Source: Streptomyces gobiensis
Lineage (GTDB): Bacteria; Actinomycetota; Actinomycetes; Streptomycetales; Streptomycetaceae
Reading direction: 5' to 3'
DNA length: 64,000 nucleotides
Assembly: GCF_021216675.1 (NCBI RefSeq)
Contig: NZ_CP086120.1
Location: 1,488,001 to 1,552,000, forward strand
A program made the position numbers and the translations under genes. The notes below the pieces were generated by a model. It made no database searches. It saw only the letters and a program-made list of their open reading frames with translations, and was not told the origin of the DNA. This document shows, one piece after another, positions 52,550 to 61,056 of the stretch. Each line of letters opens with the position of its first letter. Within the stretch, counting starts at the first letter, position 1.

Positions 52550-53691
52550 CCATCAGCGTCACACCCGTACGAGGCCGCTCCGATACGACGGCCTTCATCC
52601 GGCTGCCCTACTCCCTCTACCGGGCGGACCCGCACTGGGTGGCCCCGCTGGAGCGTGAGCGCCGCGACTTCCTCAACCCGCGCCGTAACCCCTTCTACGG
52701 CCTGGGCACGGTCCAGCTCTTCCTCGCCCGGCGCGGTGGCATGGTCGTCGGCCGGATCGCCGCCATCGTCGATCCCCGCTTCCAGGACCGGCATGACCCC
52801 AAGTGCGGTCAGTTCGGCCTCTTCGAAAGCGTCGATGACGCCGAGGTCGCGGCGGCTCTCTACGGCGCGGCGGCCGACTGGCTGGGCGAGCGCGGCCTCA
52901 GCAGGATGCTCGGTCCGCTCAGCTTCTCCACCAACGACGAGTGCGGGGTGCTCGTGGAGGGCTTCGACAGCCCGCCCACCACACTGATGCCGCACAACCC
53001 CCCGTACTACAGTCGGCTCTTCACCGACTGCGGGTTCGCCGAGGCCAAGGATCTGCTCTCCTGGCGGATTACGATGCCTCCCGACGGCGAGCCACCCGCC
53101 GCCATCCTGCGTGCCGCGGAGCGCGCCCTGGGCGCCCCGGGGGTCCGTGTCCGCCCGCTCGATCCACAGCGCTTCGACGCGGATATGGCGGCCGTCAAGG
53201 AGATCTACAACGACGCCTGGGCGGAGAACTACGCATCCGTCCCCATGTCGGACAGCGAATTCGCTTACTGCGTACGGCGGTTGAAGCCCATCCTGAAGCC
53301 AGAGCTGCTACAGATCGTGGAGGTGTATGGCGAGCCCGCCGCGTACACGCTGTGGCTTCCCGACACCAACCAGGCCCTGTGCGCCGCCCGTGGCCGTCTC
53401 ACCAGCTACGGCCTGCCCATTGCCCTCGTCCGCATCACCCGGGCGGGCCGCCGGATCAACCGCACTCGGGCTGTCACCTCCGGGATCAAGGAGGAGCACC
53501 GGCTACGCGGTCTGATGGCCGTCCTGCTCACCGAGACCCAGCGCGCCGCGTTCCGGCTCGGCTATACCGAGACCGAGCTCTCCTGGATTCTGGCGGACAA
53601 CCATCACGCCAACCGCTATGCGCAGGCGTTCGGCGGCAGCCACTTCCGCACGCACCGTCTCTACGAACGCGACCTCGGCGGTCTGCGGTGA
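52546..53691 (+). CDS. GNAT-family acyltransferase, bacterial-ceramide-synthase-like
   Basis: This 381-residue protein starts ISVTPVRGRSDTTAFIRLPYSLYRADPHWVAPLERE and has FLARRGGMVVGRIAAIVD, HNPPYYSRLFTDCGFAEAKDLLSW and the C-terminal ELSWILADNHHANRYAQAFGG. This is the layout of the ~380-residue GNAT group to which, as I recall, bacterial ceramide synthase (bCerS) belongs. Related genes are often called 'dATP pyrophosphohydrolase' or hypothetical. It overlaps the AOS by ATGA and the SDR by GTGA. Predicted to N-acylate the AOS product. Confidence 0.75.
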   Translation: MTISVTPVRGRSDTTAFIRLPYSLYRADPHWVAPLERERRDFLNPRRNPFYGLGTVQLFLARRGGMVVGRIAAIVDPRFQDRHDPKCGQFGLFESVDDAEVAAALYGAAADWLGERGLSRMLGPLSFSTNDECGVLVEGFDSPPTTLMPHNPPYYSRLFTDCGFAEAKDLLSWRITMPPDGEPPAAILRAAERALGAPGVRVRPLDPQRFDADMAAVKEIYNDAWAENYASVPMSDSEFAYCVRRLKPILKPELLQIVEVYGEPAAYTLWLPDTNQALCAARGRLTSYGLPIALVRITRAGRRINRTRAVTSGIKEEHRLRGLMAVLLTETQRAAFRLGYTETELSWILADNHHANRYAQAFGGSHFRTHRLYERDLGGLR

Positions 53692-54623
53692 GATACCTCA
53701 TCACCGGTGCCACCGGCTTCATCGGGCGTCGGCTCGTCCACCACCTCGTCGAGCACGGGCATGATGTGACCGCCCTCGTCCGGCGCGAGCTTCGCCTCCC
53801 CGGGGTGCGGCTTACGTACGGCGACCTCGCCACCGGCGCCGGACTGGACGCCGCCGTCCAGGACGCCGAGCACGTCATTCACCTCGCCGGAGTCACCAAG
53901 GCACCCAGCTCGGCTGGGTACGCCGAGGTCAATACGGAGGGCACCCGGCGGCTCTGCACCGCCCTCGCCCGTCTCCCGCGACCGCCCCGGCTCGTCTACT
54001 GCTCCTCCCTCGCCGCCGTCGGCCCCGGACGGCAACGCCGCGCCGACGAGGAACCCACCCCGGTCTCCGCGTACGGCCGCAGCAAACTCGGCGGCGAGCA
54101 TGCCCTGCGGGAAATCGCCGACCGAGTGCCCGGCGTCATCGTCCGGCCGCCCATCGTCTACGGCCCCGGGGATCACGGATTCCTGCCCCACCTGGTGACT
54201 GCGGTCCGCACCGGATTCCTCCCCGCTGTCGGCCGCCCCGGGCCACGCCACTACTCCCTTATCCACGTCGACGACCTGTGCCGCGCCCTGCTCGCCGCCG
54301 CCGGCTCCGGCGCACCGGGCGCGGTCTACCACGTCAGCGACGGCACCGAGCACCGCTGGGACCACATCGGCGCCACCGTCGCCACCACCCTCGGCCGTCG
54401 CCCGCCCAGGGTCGTGCACATCCCCGTGCCACTGGCCAGGGCAGCCGCACGGACAGTGGGAATGTTCGGCACGTACGCCTTCAACCGCGACAAGGTCAAT
54501 GAAGCCCGGCAACCCGCCTGGACGTGCGTCAACGGAAGCAGCGTCGGCCAGCTGCGCTTCGCCCCGGCAGTGTCGCTGGCCGATGGGCTGACCACCGCTC
54601 TGGCCCCGTATACGCGACCGTAG
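53688..54623 (+). CDS. NAD(P)-dependent epimerase/SDR (CerR-like role)
   Basis: This 311-residue extended SDR has GATGFIG (residues 7-13), the VYCSSLAAVG strand, and the catalytic YGRSK with Tyr129 and Lys133. It is coupled to the GNAT by GTGA. In bacterial ceramide synthesis the 3-keto group is reduced by an NAD-dependent epimerase-like SDR (CerR), so the same role is inferred. Other SDR activities (epimerase, dehydratase) cannot be ruled out from the sequence. The next gene starts 15 bp downstream. Confidence 0.82.
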   Translation: MRYLITGATGFIGRRLVHHLVEHGHDVTALVRRELRLPGVRLTYGDLATGAGLDAAVQDAEHVIHLAGVTKAPSSAGYAEVNTEGTRRLCTALARLPRPPRLVYCSSLAAVGPGRQRRADEEPTPVSAYGRSKLGGEHALREIADRVPGVIVRPPIVYGPGDHGFLPHLVTAVRTGFLPAVGRPGPRHYSLIHVDDLCRALLAAAGSGAPGAVYHVSDGTEHRWDHIGATVATTLGRRPPRVVHIPVPLARAAARTVGMFGTYAFNRDKVNEARQPAWTCVNGSSVGQLRFAPAVSLADGLTTALAPYTRP

Positions 54624-54638
54624 AACGGAACACAGCTC

Positions 54639-55901
54639 ATGCGCCGACGACTGTCACCCACCGAGCGTCTTGTCTGGGCGGCGAGCGAGGTGCTCCCCGT
54701 CAACATCGCTGTCATCAGCCGGGTGCGCGGGCGGACAACCCCCAACCTCCTGCGGGCTGCCCTGGCCGCTGCCCGTCGGCGCCACCCGTTGCTGGGCGTC
54801 CGCATCGCGGACCCTGGCCGCTGGCAGGCATGGCTCACCACGGAGGCGGTGCCCGATCCGGAACTACGGGTCATCAAGGCCAGCACACCGGACTGCTGGA
54901 GACACGCCGTCGAGGAGGAACTCAGTCGTCCCTTCCAGGCCAGCACCGGCCCCCTGTCCCGTTTCGTCATGGTCGACGCCGGGGACTCCTTCGATCTCAT
55001 CGGGGTCTACCACCATCTTGTGGCCGATGGCATCTCCGGTTGCTTTGTGCTGCGTGATCTCTTGCGATGGCTCACCGACCCGACGAGCGCCGATATGACG
55101 CCTGTCGTCGCCGCGCCCGCCGATGACCTCCTGCCCGACTGCCGCGCTCGCCTCACCGATCTGGTCAAAGCGGCCCGCATGGTACGTGGCGGCGGCCGTC
55201 CAACTGCCCCGCAAGGCCCGCTCACCTTCGCCTGCTGGTCCCTCGACGCCCGCGAGACGGCGGCTCTCCTCAGCCGCTGCCGCTCCGAGGGGAGCAGCCT
55301 CCAAGCCGCCCTCTGTGCCGCCTTCGCCCGGGCTTTCACGGATCTCGGCTGCCCCGCTACCGCCAGCATCACGGTGCCGGTGGACCTGCGGCGGATTCTG
55401 ACTCCAGCGGCGGGCGAAGCGGTGGGTCTCTACGCGAGCGCTTTCCGACTACGGGTCAACGGCAACGACCAGTACGACTTCTGGGATACCGCCCGCAGCG
55501 TCAGAGCCGATATCCAGCGCCATCTCCGCCCCGAAGAACTCATCTCCTTGATCCGTGGCTGGCGCCTGCTCCCCTTCCTCTCCCGCAGAACCATGGGAGC
55601 ACTGCTGCGGCGCAGCGAGACCAAACGGTCCCTCTGTGACTTCTCCATCAGCAATATGCGCCCACCCATCGCCGTCGACTATGGAGCCCTGCGCGTTACC
55701 GGTCTGTACGGCGCTGGCCACACCAGCTTGTCCGGCACTCCCCTGGTCGCCCTCTTCGGGATCGATGGCCAGCTCTTCTTCGGCGTCACCTCGAAGTCCG
55801 GCGCCTACGCCCAAGAGCTCTGTGACCGTGCCACGCTTCACCTCGGGAACGCGGTCTCCGCTACTCCCGCCCCCGGCACGCCGGGCTTGCCTGTCTCCTG
55901 A
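54639..55901 (+). CDS. Condensation-domain/PapA-like acyltransferase
   Basis: This 420-residue stand-alone protein has the HHxxxDG motif as H125-H-L-V-A-D-G and a later DFSISNMRPPI, resembling PapA-type and alcohol acyltransferases of the condensation-domain superfamily. Such enzymes esterify or amidate hydroxyl or amine groups using acyl-CoA or carrier-bound acyl groups. As the last gene of the operon it may O-acylate the sphingoid or ceramide-like product. No carrier protein is encoded nearby. ATG 54639 has GGAACACAGCTC upstream. Confidence 0.8.
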   Translation: MRRRLSPTERLVWAASEVLPVNIAVISRVRGRTTPNLLRAALAAARRRHPLLGVRIADPGRWQAWLTTEAVPDPELRVIKASTPDCWRHAVEEELSRPFQASTGPLSRFVMVDAGDSFDLIGVYHHLVADGISGCFVLRDLLRWLTDPTSADMTPVVAAPADDLLPDCRARLTDLVKAARMVRGGGRPTAPQGPLTFACWSLDARETAALLSRCRSEGSSLQAALCAAFARAFTDLGCPATASITVPVDLRRILTPAAGEAVGLYASAFRLRVNGNDQYDFWDTARSVRADIQRHLRPEELISLIRGWRLLPFLSRRTMGALLRRSETKRSLCDFSISNMRPPIAVDYGALRVTGLYGAGHTSLSGTPLVALFGIDGQLFFGVTSKSGAYAQELCDRATLHLGNAVSATPAPGTPGLPVS

Positions 55902-56035
55902 CTGTCACAGCCGTCACGATCGCGCGTGTTCCACGTCACAGCCGGTCAACAGCCCCACGCGGCCCTCTCACCCTGTCCTCCTCCGCGCACAGGCTGCTGG
56001 TGCATCACCAGTCACCCCCGTGGAGGTGCCCAGAC

Positions 56036-56236
56036 ATGACCGACCGACGCCTTTGGTCATACAAGGAAATCGCCGCGCACATCCGGGTCCAGCCGGACAC
56101 CGTGCGCTCGTACCGCAAACACGGCCTGCTGCCGGCGCCCGATCTGGTGGAGGGAGGAAAGCCCTACTGGTTCGCGGACACGGTCCGCGAGTGGGTCGCC
56201 CGCCGACCGGGCCACGGCGGCAGGCAGAAGGCATAG
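56036..56236 (+). CDS. Small HTH (MerR/AlpA-like) DNA-binding protein
   Basis: This 66-residue protein is a single winged-helix-like HTH of the helix_turn_helix_17 or excisionase type (WSYKEIAAHIRVQPDTVRSYRKHGLLPAPDL, then KPYWFADTVREWVARRPG). ATG 56036 has GGAGGTG upstream. Similar small proteins occur singly in streptomycetes, including next to integrated elements; no integrase is seen here. Its target and link to the copper genes downstream are unknown. Confidence 0.72.
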   Translation: MTDRRLWSYKEIAAHIRVQPDTVRSYRKHGLLPAPDLVEGGKPYWFADTVREWVARRPGHGGRQKA

Positions 56237-56332
56237 CCCCGACCCCGCACCCAGCTACCACCGGCTCCGGGCGCCGCTGCACCCAGCGGCACCCGGAGCC
56301 GCCGCATTCCCCGGGGACCCGATACTTATGGA

Positions 56333-56349
56333 ATACCCGCCGGGGGTAT
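56333..56349 (+). promoter_or_regulatory. CsoR-type operator ahead of copZA
   Basis: ATACCCGCCGGGGGTAT is near-palindromic (ATACCC / GGGTAT) and matches the known CsoR-type copper operator form, with G/C-rich centre. A -10-like TATGCT overlaps the right end. It lies 45 bp before the copZ start; no csoR gene is in the window. Confidence 0.7.
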
Positions 56350-56393
56350 GCTGTTCACTCTGGCAAGGATCGATGCGGCACCCTGGAGAAGTT

Positions 56394-56624
56394 ATGAGTA
56401 CCGAGCAGTCCAACGTCACCACCACCTACAAGGTCACCGGCATGAGCTGCGGCCACTGCGAGGGTGCGATCTCCTCGGAGCTTTCGGGCCTGGACGGTGT
56501 CACCGAGGTGCGAGCCGTCGCCGCGACCGGCCTGGTGACCGTCGTGTCCACGGCCGAGCTCGATGACGAGACCGTACGCGCCGCCGTCGACGAGGCTGGC
56601 TACGAGCTCGTCGGGCGGGCCTGA
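56394..56624 (+). CDS. copZ: Copper chaperone (CopZ-like)
   Basis: This 76-residue HMA-domain protein has the metal-binding [10 protein letters not shown]. It should bind Cu(I) and hand it to the ATPase encoded next. ATG 56394 has GGAGAAG upstream; the stop overlaps copA by one base (TGATG), so they are coupled. A CsoR-like operator is just upstream. Typical length for the family. Confidence 0.92.
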   Translation: MSTEQSNVTTTYKVTGMSCGHCEGAISSELSGLDGVTEVRAVAATGLVTVVSTAELDDETVRAAVDEAGYELVGRA

Positions 56625-58900
56625 TGTACGGCGCGGCCTCCACCGGAACCCCGGCTGCGGCGCCGCCCCTCGCGCGCACCGCCGAAGTTGAGCTGTCGAT
56701 CGGCGGAATGACCTGCGCGTCCTGCGCGGCCCGGATCGAAAAGAAGCTCAACCGGATGGACGGCGTCAGCGCCACGGTGAACTACGCGACGGAAAAGGCG
56801 AAGGTCGCCTACGGGAGCGGGGTCACCGTGGACGATCTCATCGCCACCGTGGAGAACACCGGCTATACGGCCGAGCCTCCACCGCCCCAGGAGACACCGC
56901 CGGACGCGGACACCACACCCAGCGGCGAGGCAGACGAGATCGCGCTGCCCCGGCAGCGCTTCCTGGTCTCGCTGGTGCTCTCCGTCCCGGTGATCCTGCT
57001 GGCGATGATCCCCAGTCTTCAGTTCGACAACTGGCAGTGGCTCTCGCTGACCCTGGCCGCGCCGGTGGTGGTCTGGGGCGGGCTGCCCTTCCACCGGGCG
57101 GCCTGGGCCAACGCCCGGCATGGCGCGGCCACCATGGACACCCTGATCTCGGTCGGTACCACGGCCGCGCTGGGCTGGTCCGTATGGGCGCTGTTCTTCG
57201 GACATGCCGGAATGCCGGGAATGCGGCACGGCTTTGACTTCACCGCGTCCCGGGGCGACGCCTCCTCCATGATCTATCTGGAGGTTGCCGCCGGAGTGAC
57301 CACCTTCATCCTGCTCGGTCGCTTCCTGGAGGCCCGCGCCAAGCGCAGCGCCGGCACCGCCCTGCGTGCTCTGCTGGAGCTGGGCGCCAAGGATGTGGCG
57401 GTGCTGCGCGCCGGACGCGAGGTGCGGATACCGGTCGGGCAGCTGTCGGTCGGTGACCACTTCGTGGTCCGGCCCGGTGAGAAGGTCGCCACGGACGGGA
57501 CGGTGCGTGAAGGAGCGTCCGCCGTGGACGCCTCGATGCTCACCGGCGAATCCGTGCCGGTCGATGTGATGGTCGGCGACAGCGTCACCGGCGCGACCGT
57601 CAACGCGGGCGGGCGGCTGGTTGTCGAGGCGACCAGGGTCGGCTCGGACACCCAACTGGCGCGGATGGCAAAGCTCGTTGAGGACGCCCAGAGCGGAAAG
57701 GCCGCGGTACAGCGGCTCGCTGACCGGGTCGCCGCGGTCTTCGTGCCGATCGTGCTGCTGCTCTCGCTGGGCACAGTGGCGGCCTGGCTGTGGCTGACGG
57801 GCGACCCGAGCGCCGCCTTCACCGCCGCCGTGGCGGTGCTGATCATCGCCTGCCCCTGTGCCCTGGGGCTGGCGACGCCGACCGCGCTGATGGTGGGTAC
57901 GGGCCGGGGAGCCCAGCTCGGCATCCTCATCAAGGGCCCCGAGGTGCTGGAGTCGACCCGCCGCGTGGACACCGTCGTACTGGACAAGACGGGGACCGTG
58001 ACCACGGGCCGGATGGCATTGCGGGATGTCTTCACCGCCGACGGTGTGGCCGAGGACGAGCTGCTGCGCCTCGCGGGAGCTCTGGAGCACGCATCGGAGC
58101 ATCCGATCGCCCAGGCCATCGCGGCCGGGGCCACCGAACGCGCCGGAAGCTTGCCGTTGGCGGAGAACTTTGAGAACGTCGCCGGGCTCGGTGTCCAGGG
58201 CGTCGTCGACGGCCACGCGGTCCTCGTCGGCCGGGAGAGGCTGCTGGCGGACTGGTCACTGGAGCTGCCGCCGGAGCTGGCCGCGGCCAAGAACGCCGCC
58301 GAGGCGGAGGGCCGTACGGCCGTGGCCGTCGCCTGGGACGGCCAGGCGCGCGGTGTGCTGACCGTGGCCGACACGGTGAAGGAGACCAGCGCGGAGGCCG
58401 TACGGGAGCTGCGCGCTCTCGGCCTGTCGCCGGTGCTGCTGACCGGCGACAACGAGGCGGTGGCCCAGGCGGTGGCCCGCGAGGTGAGTATCGACGAGGT
58501 CGTCGCCGAGGTCATGCCGGAGGACAAGGTCGCGGTGGTCAAGCGGCTGCAGTCCGAGGGCCGTACGGTCGCCATGGTCGGCGACGGCGTCAATGACGCG
58601 GCGGCGCTCGCTCAGGCGGATCTGGGGCTGGCGATGGGGACCGGTACGGACGCCGCGATCGAGGCGGGCGATCTGACTCTGGTACGCGGTGATCTGCGGG
58701 TGGCGCCGGACGCGATCCGGCTGTCGCGGCGGACCTTGAGCACCATCAAGGGCAATCTGGTGTGGGCCTTCGGCTACAACGTCGCGGCGCTGCCGCTCGC
58801 CGCCGCCGGGCTGCTCAATCCGATGATCGCGGGGGCCGCGATGGCCTTCTCCTCGGTCTTCGTCGTAACGAACAGCCTCCGGCTGCGCGGCTTTCGCTGA
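56624..58900 (+). CDS. copA: Copper-exporting P1B-type ATPase (CopA-like)
   Basis: This 758-residue P-type ATPase has an N-terminal HMA domain with MTCASC, then helices, the phosphatase motif TGES, the ion-binding CPC (Cys410, Cys412), the phosphorylated DKTG (Asp454), and GDGVND. This is the CopA layout for Cu(I)/Ag(I) export. It is coupled to copZ. A strong hairpin terminator follows at 58928-58978. Confidence 0.93.
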   Translation: MYGAASTGTPAAAPPLARTAEVELSIGGMTCASCAARIEKKLNRMDGVSATVNYATEKAKVAYGSGVTVDDLIATVENTGYTAEPPPPQETPPDADTTPSGEADEIALPRQRFLVSLVLSVPVILLAMIPSLQFDNWQWLSLTLAAPVVVWGGLPFHRAAWANARHGAATMDTLISVGTTAALGWSVWALFFGHAGMPGMRHGFDFTASRGDASSMIYLEVAAGVTTFILLGRFLEARAKRSAGTALRALLELGAKDVAVLRAGREVRIPVGQLSVGDHFVVRPGEKVATDGTVREGASAVDASMLTGESVPVDVMVGDSVTGATVNAGGRLVVEATRVGSDTQLARMAKLVEDAQSGKAAVQRLADRVAAVFVPIVLLLSLGTVAAWLWLTGDPSAAFTAAVAVLIIACPCALGLATPTALMVGTGRGAQLGILIKGPEVLESTRRVDTVVLDKTGTVTTGRMALRDVFTADGVAEDELLRLAGALEHASEHPIAQAIAAGATERAGSLPLAENFENVAGLGVQGVVDGHAVLVGRERLLADWSLELPPELAAAKNAAEAEGRTAVAVAWDGQARGVLTVADTVKETSAEAVRELRALGLSPVLLTGDNEAVAQAVAREVSIDEVVAEVMPEDKVAVVKRLQSEGRTVAMVGDGVNDAAALAQADLGLAMGTGTDAAIEAGDLTLVRGDLRVAPDAIRLSRRTLSTIKGNLVWAFGYNVAALPLAAAGLLNPMIAGAAMAFSSVFVVTNSLRLRGFR

Positions 58901-58927
58901 GGCCTGAACGCGAGGGCCTGAACGCAC

Positions 58928-58982
58928 GAGAACGCCCCGTCGCGAGTCCCCCCACGGGCCCGTTGACGGGGCGTTCTCTTTC
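58928..58982 (+). terminator. Terminator downstream of copA
   Basis: GAGAACGCCCCGTC pairs perfectly with GACGGGGCGTTCTC across a 23-base loop and is followed by TTTCCC on the plus strand. This is a good factor-independent terminator for copZA. Confidence 0.82.
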
Positions 58983-59189
58983 CCGGTCGGATTCCCCCCA
59001 CGGGACCCGAGCCGGGGGCCTGCTGGCTGCGCGTACATACAGGGTGGCCGCTCAAAGCTCCCCGGCACATCAGCCCTTGCATGGCATCAGCTCCGCCGGG
59101 TGCGGATGCCACAAGGTGAGACCCACGACCCCTACGATCGGTTGTACACCCACCCCCTGTGACCTACATCACCAAGCCCCAGTGGGGAC
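58983..59189. other. Convergent spacer with an isolated Crp-like site
   Basis: No convincing protein frame is found. The only clear signal is the Crp-like dyad at 59158-59173. The two flanking genes converge here, so no promoter for them is expected. Confidence 0.4.
59158..59173. promoter_or_regulatory. Crp-like site TGTGA-N6-TCACC
   Basis: TGTGACCTACATCACC is a near-perfect match to the TGTGA-N6-TCACA pattern bound by Crp-type proteins. It lies between convergent genes and is not upstream of any annotated gene, so it may serve an unrecognised transcript or be a chance match. Confidence 0.4.
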
Positions 59190-59550
59190 TCCCCTAACCC
59201 ACCCCTTCCCAGAACTGGGGGCTGCCGCCCCCAGACCCCCACCCTGTTGTGGGCACTCGGTCCGCCCGAGGGGCGGAACGGGTGGGCACAACACCCGGCC
59301 ACCGGCCCGCACCCGGCCACCCCCGGGGCCCCGGGGCAAAGCCCCGGTTCCCGGGAAGGGGCGGGAATGGGGAAACCACCCCCGGCACCCCGCAGCCGGG
59401 CGAAGCCCCGCCACGCGGCGCAGCCGCACACCGGCACAGCCGGGAAGAGGCGGGAATTGGGGGAACCCACCCCGGCACCCCGCACCCGGGGCGAAGCCCC
59501 GCCGCGCGGCGGAGCCGCATACCGGCACAGCCGGGGAGGGGCGGGCCAAG
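59190..59550. repeat. Family B repeat, long compound copy 7
   Basis: The stretch carries the full module set: CCCACCCCTTCCCAG, paired TGTTGTGGGCACTCG / GGTGGGCACAACACC, CCCGGGAAGGGGCGGGAA, then two further GCGGCG/CAGCCGG... units (CACCGGCACAGCCGGGAAG, TACCGGCACAGCCGGGGAG). It is the longest copy in the window and contains a tandem duplication of the right module. No gene is seen. Confidence 0.78.
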
Positions 59551-59568
59551 GGCGCGAGGGGGAAACGC

Positions 59569-59601
59569 GAGGGCCCCGGTTCGCCAGGAACCGGGGCCCT
59601 C
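59569..59601 (-). terminator. Terminator-like hairpin downstream of citrate synthase gene
   Basis: GAGGGCCCCGGTTC pairs perfectly with GAACCGGGGCCCTC across the 5-base loop GCCAG, 18 bp past the gltA stop on the minus strand. There is no long T-run, as is common in high-GC genomes. Confidence 0.75.
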
Positions 59602-59619
59602 AGCGCGGCAGCCAGCCGC

Positions 59620-60924
59620 TCAGCGCTGCTCAACCGGAACGTAGTCCCGCTGCACCACACCGGTGTAAATCTGCCGCGGGCGCCCGATCCGAGCCCCCGG
59701 CTCCTTGATCATCTCGTGCCACTGAGCGATCCACCCCGGCAGCCGCCCCAGCGCGAACAGCACCGTGAACATGCTGGTCGGGAAGCCCATCGCCCGGTAG
59801 ATCAGCCCGGTGTAGAAATCGACGTTCGGGTAGAGGTTGCGCTCGACAAAGTACGAGTCGCTGAGCGCGTGCTCCTCCAGCCGCAGGGCGATGTCCAGCA
59901 GCTCGTCGGACTTGCCGAGCGCGGAGAGGACATCGTGCGCCGCCGCCTTGATGATCTTCGCCCGAGGGTCGAAGCTCTTGTAGACGCGGTGCCCGAAGCC
60001 CATCAGGCGGACACCTTCCTCCTTGTTCTTCACCTTGCGGATGAAGCTGTCGACATCGCCGCCATCACGCTTGATGCTCTCCAGCATCTCCAGCACAGCC
60101 TGGTTGGCGCCGCCGTGCAGCGGACCCCAGAGGGCGCTGATGCCCGCGGAGATCGAGGCGAACATATTCGCCTGGGAGGAGCCGACGAGCCGCACGGTGG
60201 AGGTCGAGCAGTTCTGCTCGTGGTCCGCGTGCAGGATCAGCAGCTTCTCCAGCGCGCTGACCACGACCGGGTCCAGCTGGAACTCCTCGGCGGGCACCGA
60301 GAAGGTCATCCGCAGGAAGTTCTCCACATAGCCCAGGTCATTGCGCGGGTAGACCACCGGGTGGCCGATGGCCTTCTTGTAGGCATAGGCCGCGATCGTC
60401 GGCAGCTTGGCGAGCAGCCGGATCGTGGAGAGGTCGCGCTGCTCCTCATCGAAGGGGTTGTGGCTGTCCTGGTAGAACGTCGACAGTGCGCTGACCACGG
60501 AGGACAGCATCGCCATCGGGTGTGCGTCCCGGGGGAAACCGTCGTAGAAACGCTTGACATCCTCGTGCAGGAGGGTGTGCTGGCTGATCTTGTTACGGAA
60601 GCCCACGAGCTCATCGACGGTGGGCAGCTCGCCATTGATCAGCAGATAGGCCGTCTCAAGGAAAGTGCCGCGCTCGGCAAGCTGCTCAATGGGGTAGCCG
60701 CGATAGCGGAGGATGCCCTGCTCACCGTCGAGGTAGGTGATCGAGGATTTAACGCCAGCGGTATTGCCATAGCCGGTATCCAGGGTCACCAGACCGGTCT
60801 GGGCACGGAGCTTGCCGATGTCGAAGCCACGGTCGCCGACCGTGCTGTCCACCACCGGGTAGCTGTACTCGCCATCTCCGTACCGCAGTACTACTGCGTC
60901 GTCGCTTGCGCGGTGTTCGCTCAC
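59620..60924 (-). CDS. gltA: Citrate synthase
   Basis: This 434-residue type II citrate synthase has LILHADHEQNCSTSTVRLVGSS with the catalytic His, GPLHGGANQ with the second His, and FGHRVYKSFDPRAK with the catalytic Asp. It condenses acetyl-CoA and oxaloacetate in the TCA cycle. GTG 60924 has GAGGGATGAC upstream; a longer frame to 60978 is less likely. It is a single gene flanked by its own terminator. Confidence 0.95.
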   Translation of the reverse strand: MSEHRASDDAVVLRYGDGEYSYPVVDSTVGDRGFDIGKLRAQTGLVTLDTGYGNTAGVKSSITYLDGEQGILRYRGYPIEQLAERGTFLETAYLLINGELPTVDELVGFRNKISQHTLLHEDVKRFYDGFPRDAHPMAMLSSVVSALSTFYQDSHNPFDEEQRDLSTIRLLAKLPTIAAYAYKKAIGHPVVYPRNDLGYVENFLRMTFSVPAEEFQLDPVVVSALEKLLILHADHEQNCSTSTVRLVGSSQANMFASISAGISALWGPLHGGANQAVLEMLESIKRDGGDVDSFIRKVKNKEEGVRLMGFGHRVYKSFDPRAKIIKAAAHDVLSALGKSDELLDIALRLEEHALSDSYFVERNLYPNVDFYTGLIYRAMGFPTSMFTVLFALGRLPGWIAQWHEMIKEPGARIGRPRQIYTGVVQRDYVPVEQR

Positions 60925-61056
60925 GTCATCCCTCACCGACGTAGTGCCTCTTCTTCGAGGTGCCCTGACTGCCTCCACTGTCCCGCATTTGATGCCGTGC
61001 GGTGCACTCGGGGTCGGCCAAAGGGCTCCTAAATGGCACGGAGTGCCGCCTGAAAG

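Noticed and set aside
56036..56236. Integrated-element excisionase
   Set aside because: The small HTH resembles one, but no integrase or attachment repeat is present nearby.
58774..59112. 112-residue leftward open frame after copA
   Set aside because: Overlaps copA and its terminator; no domain and no ribosome site.
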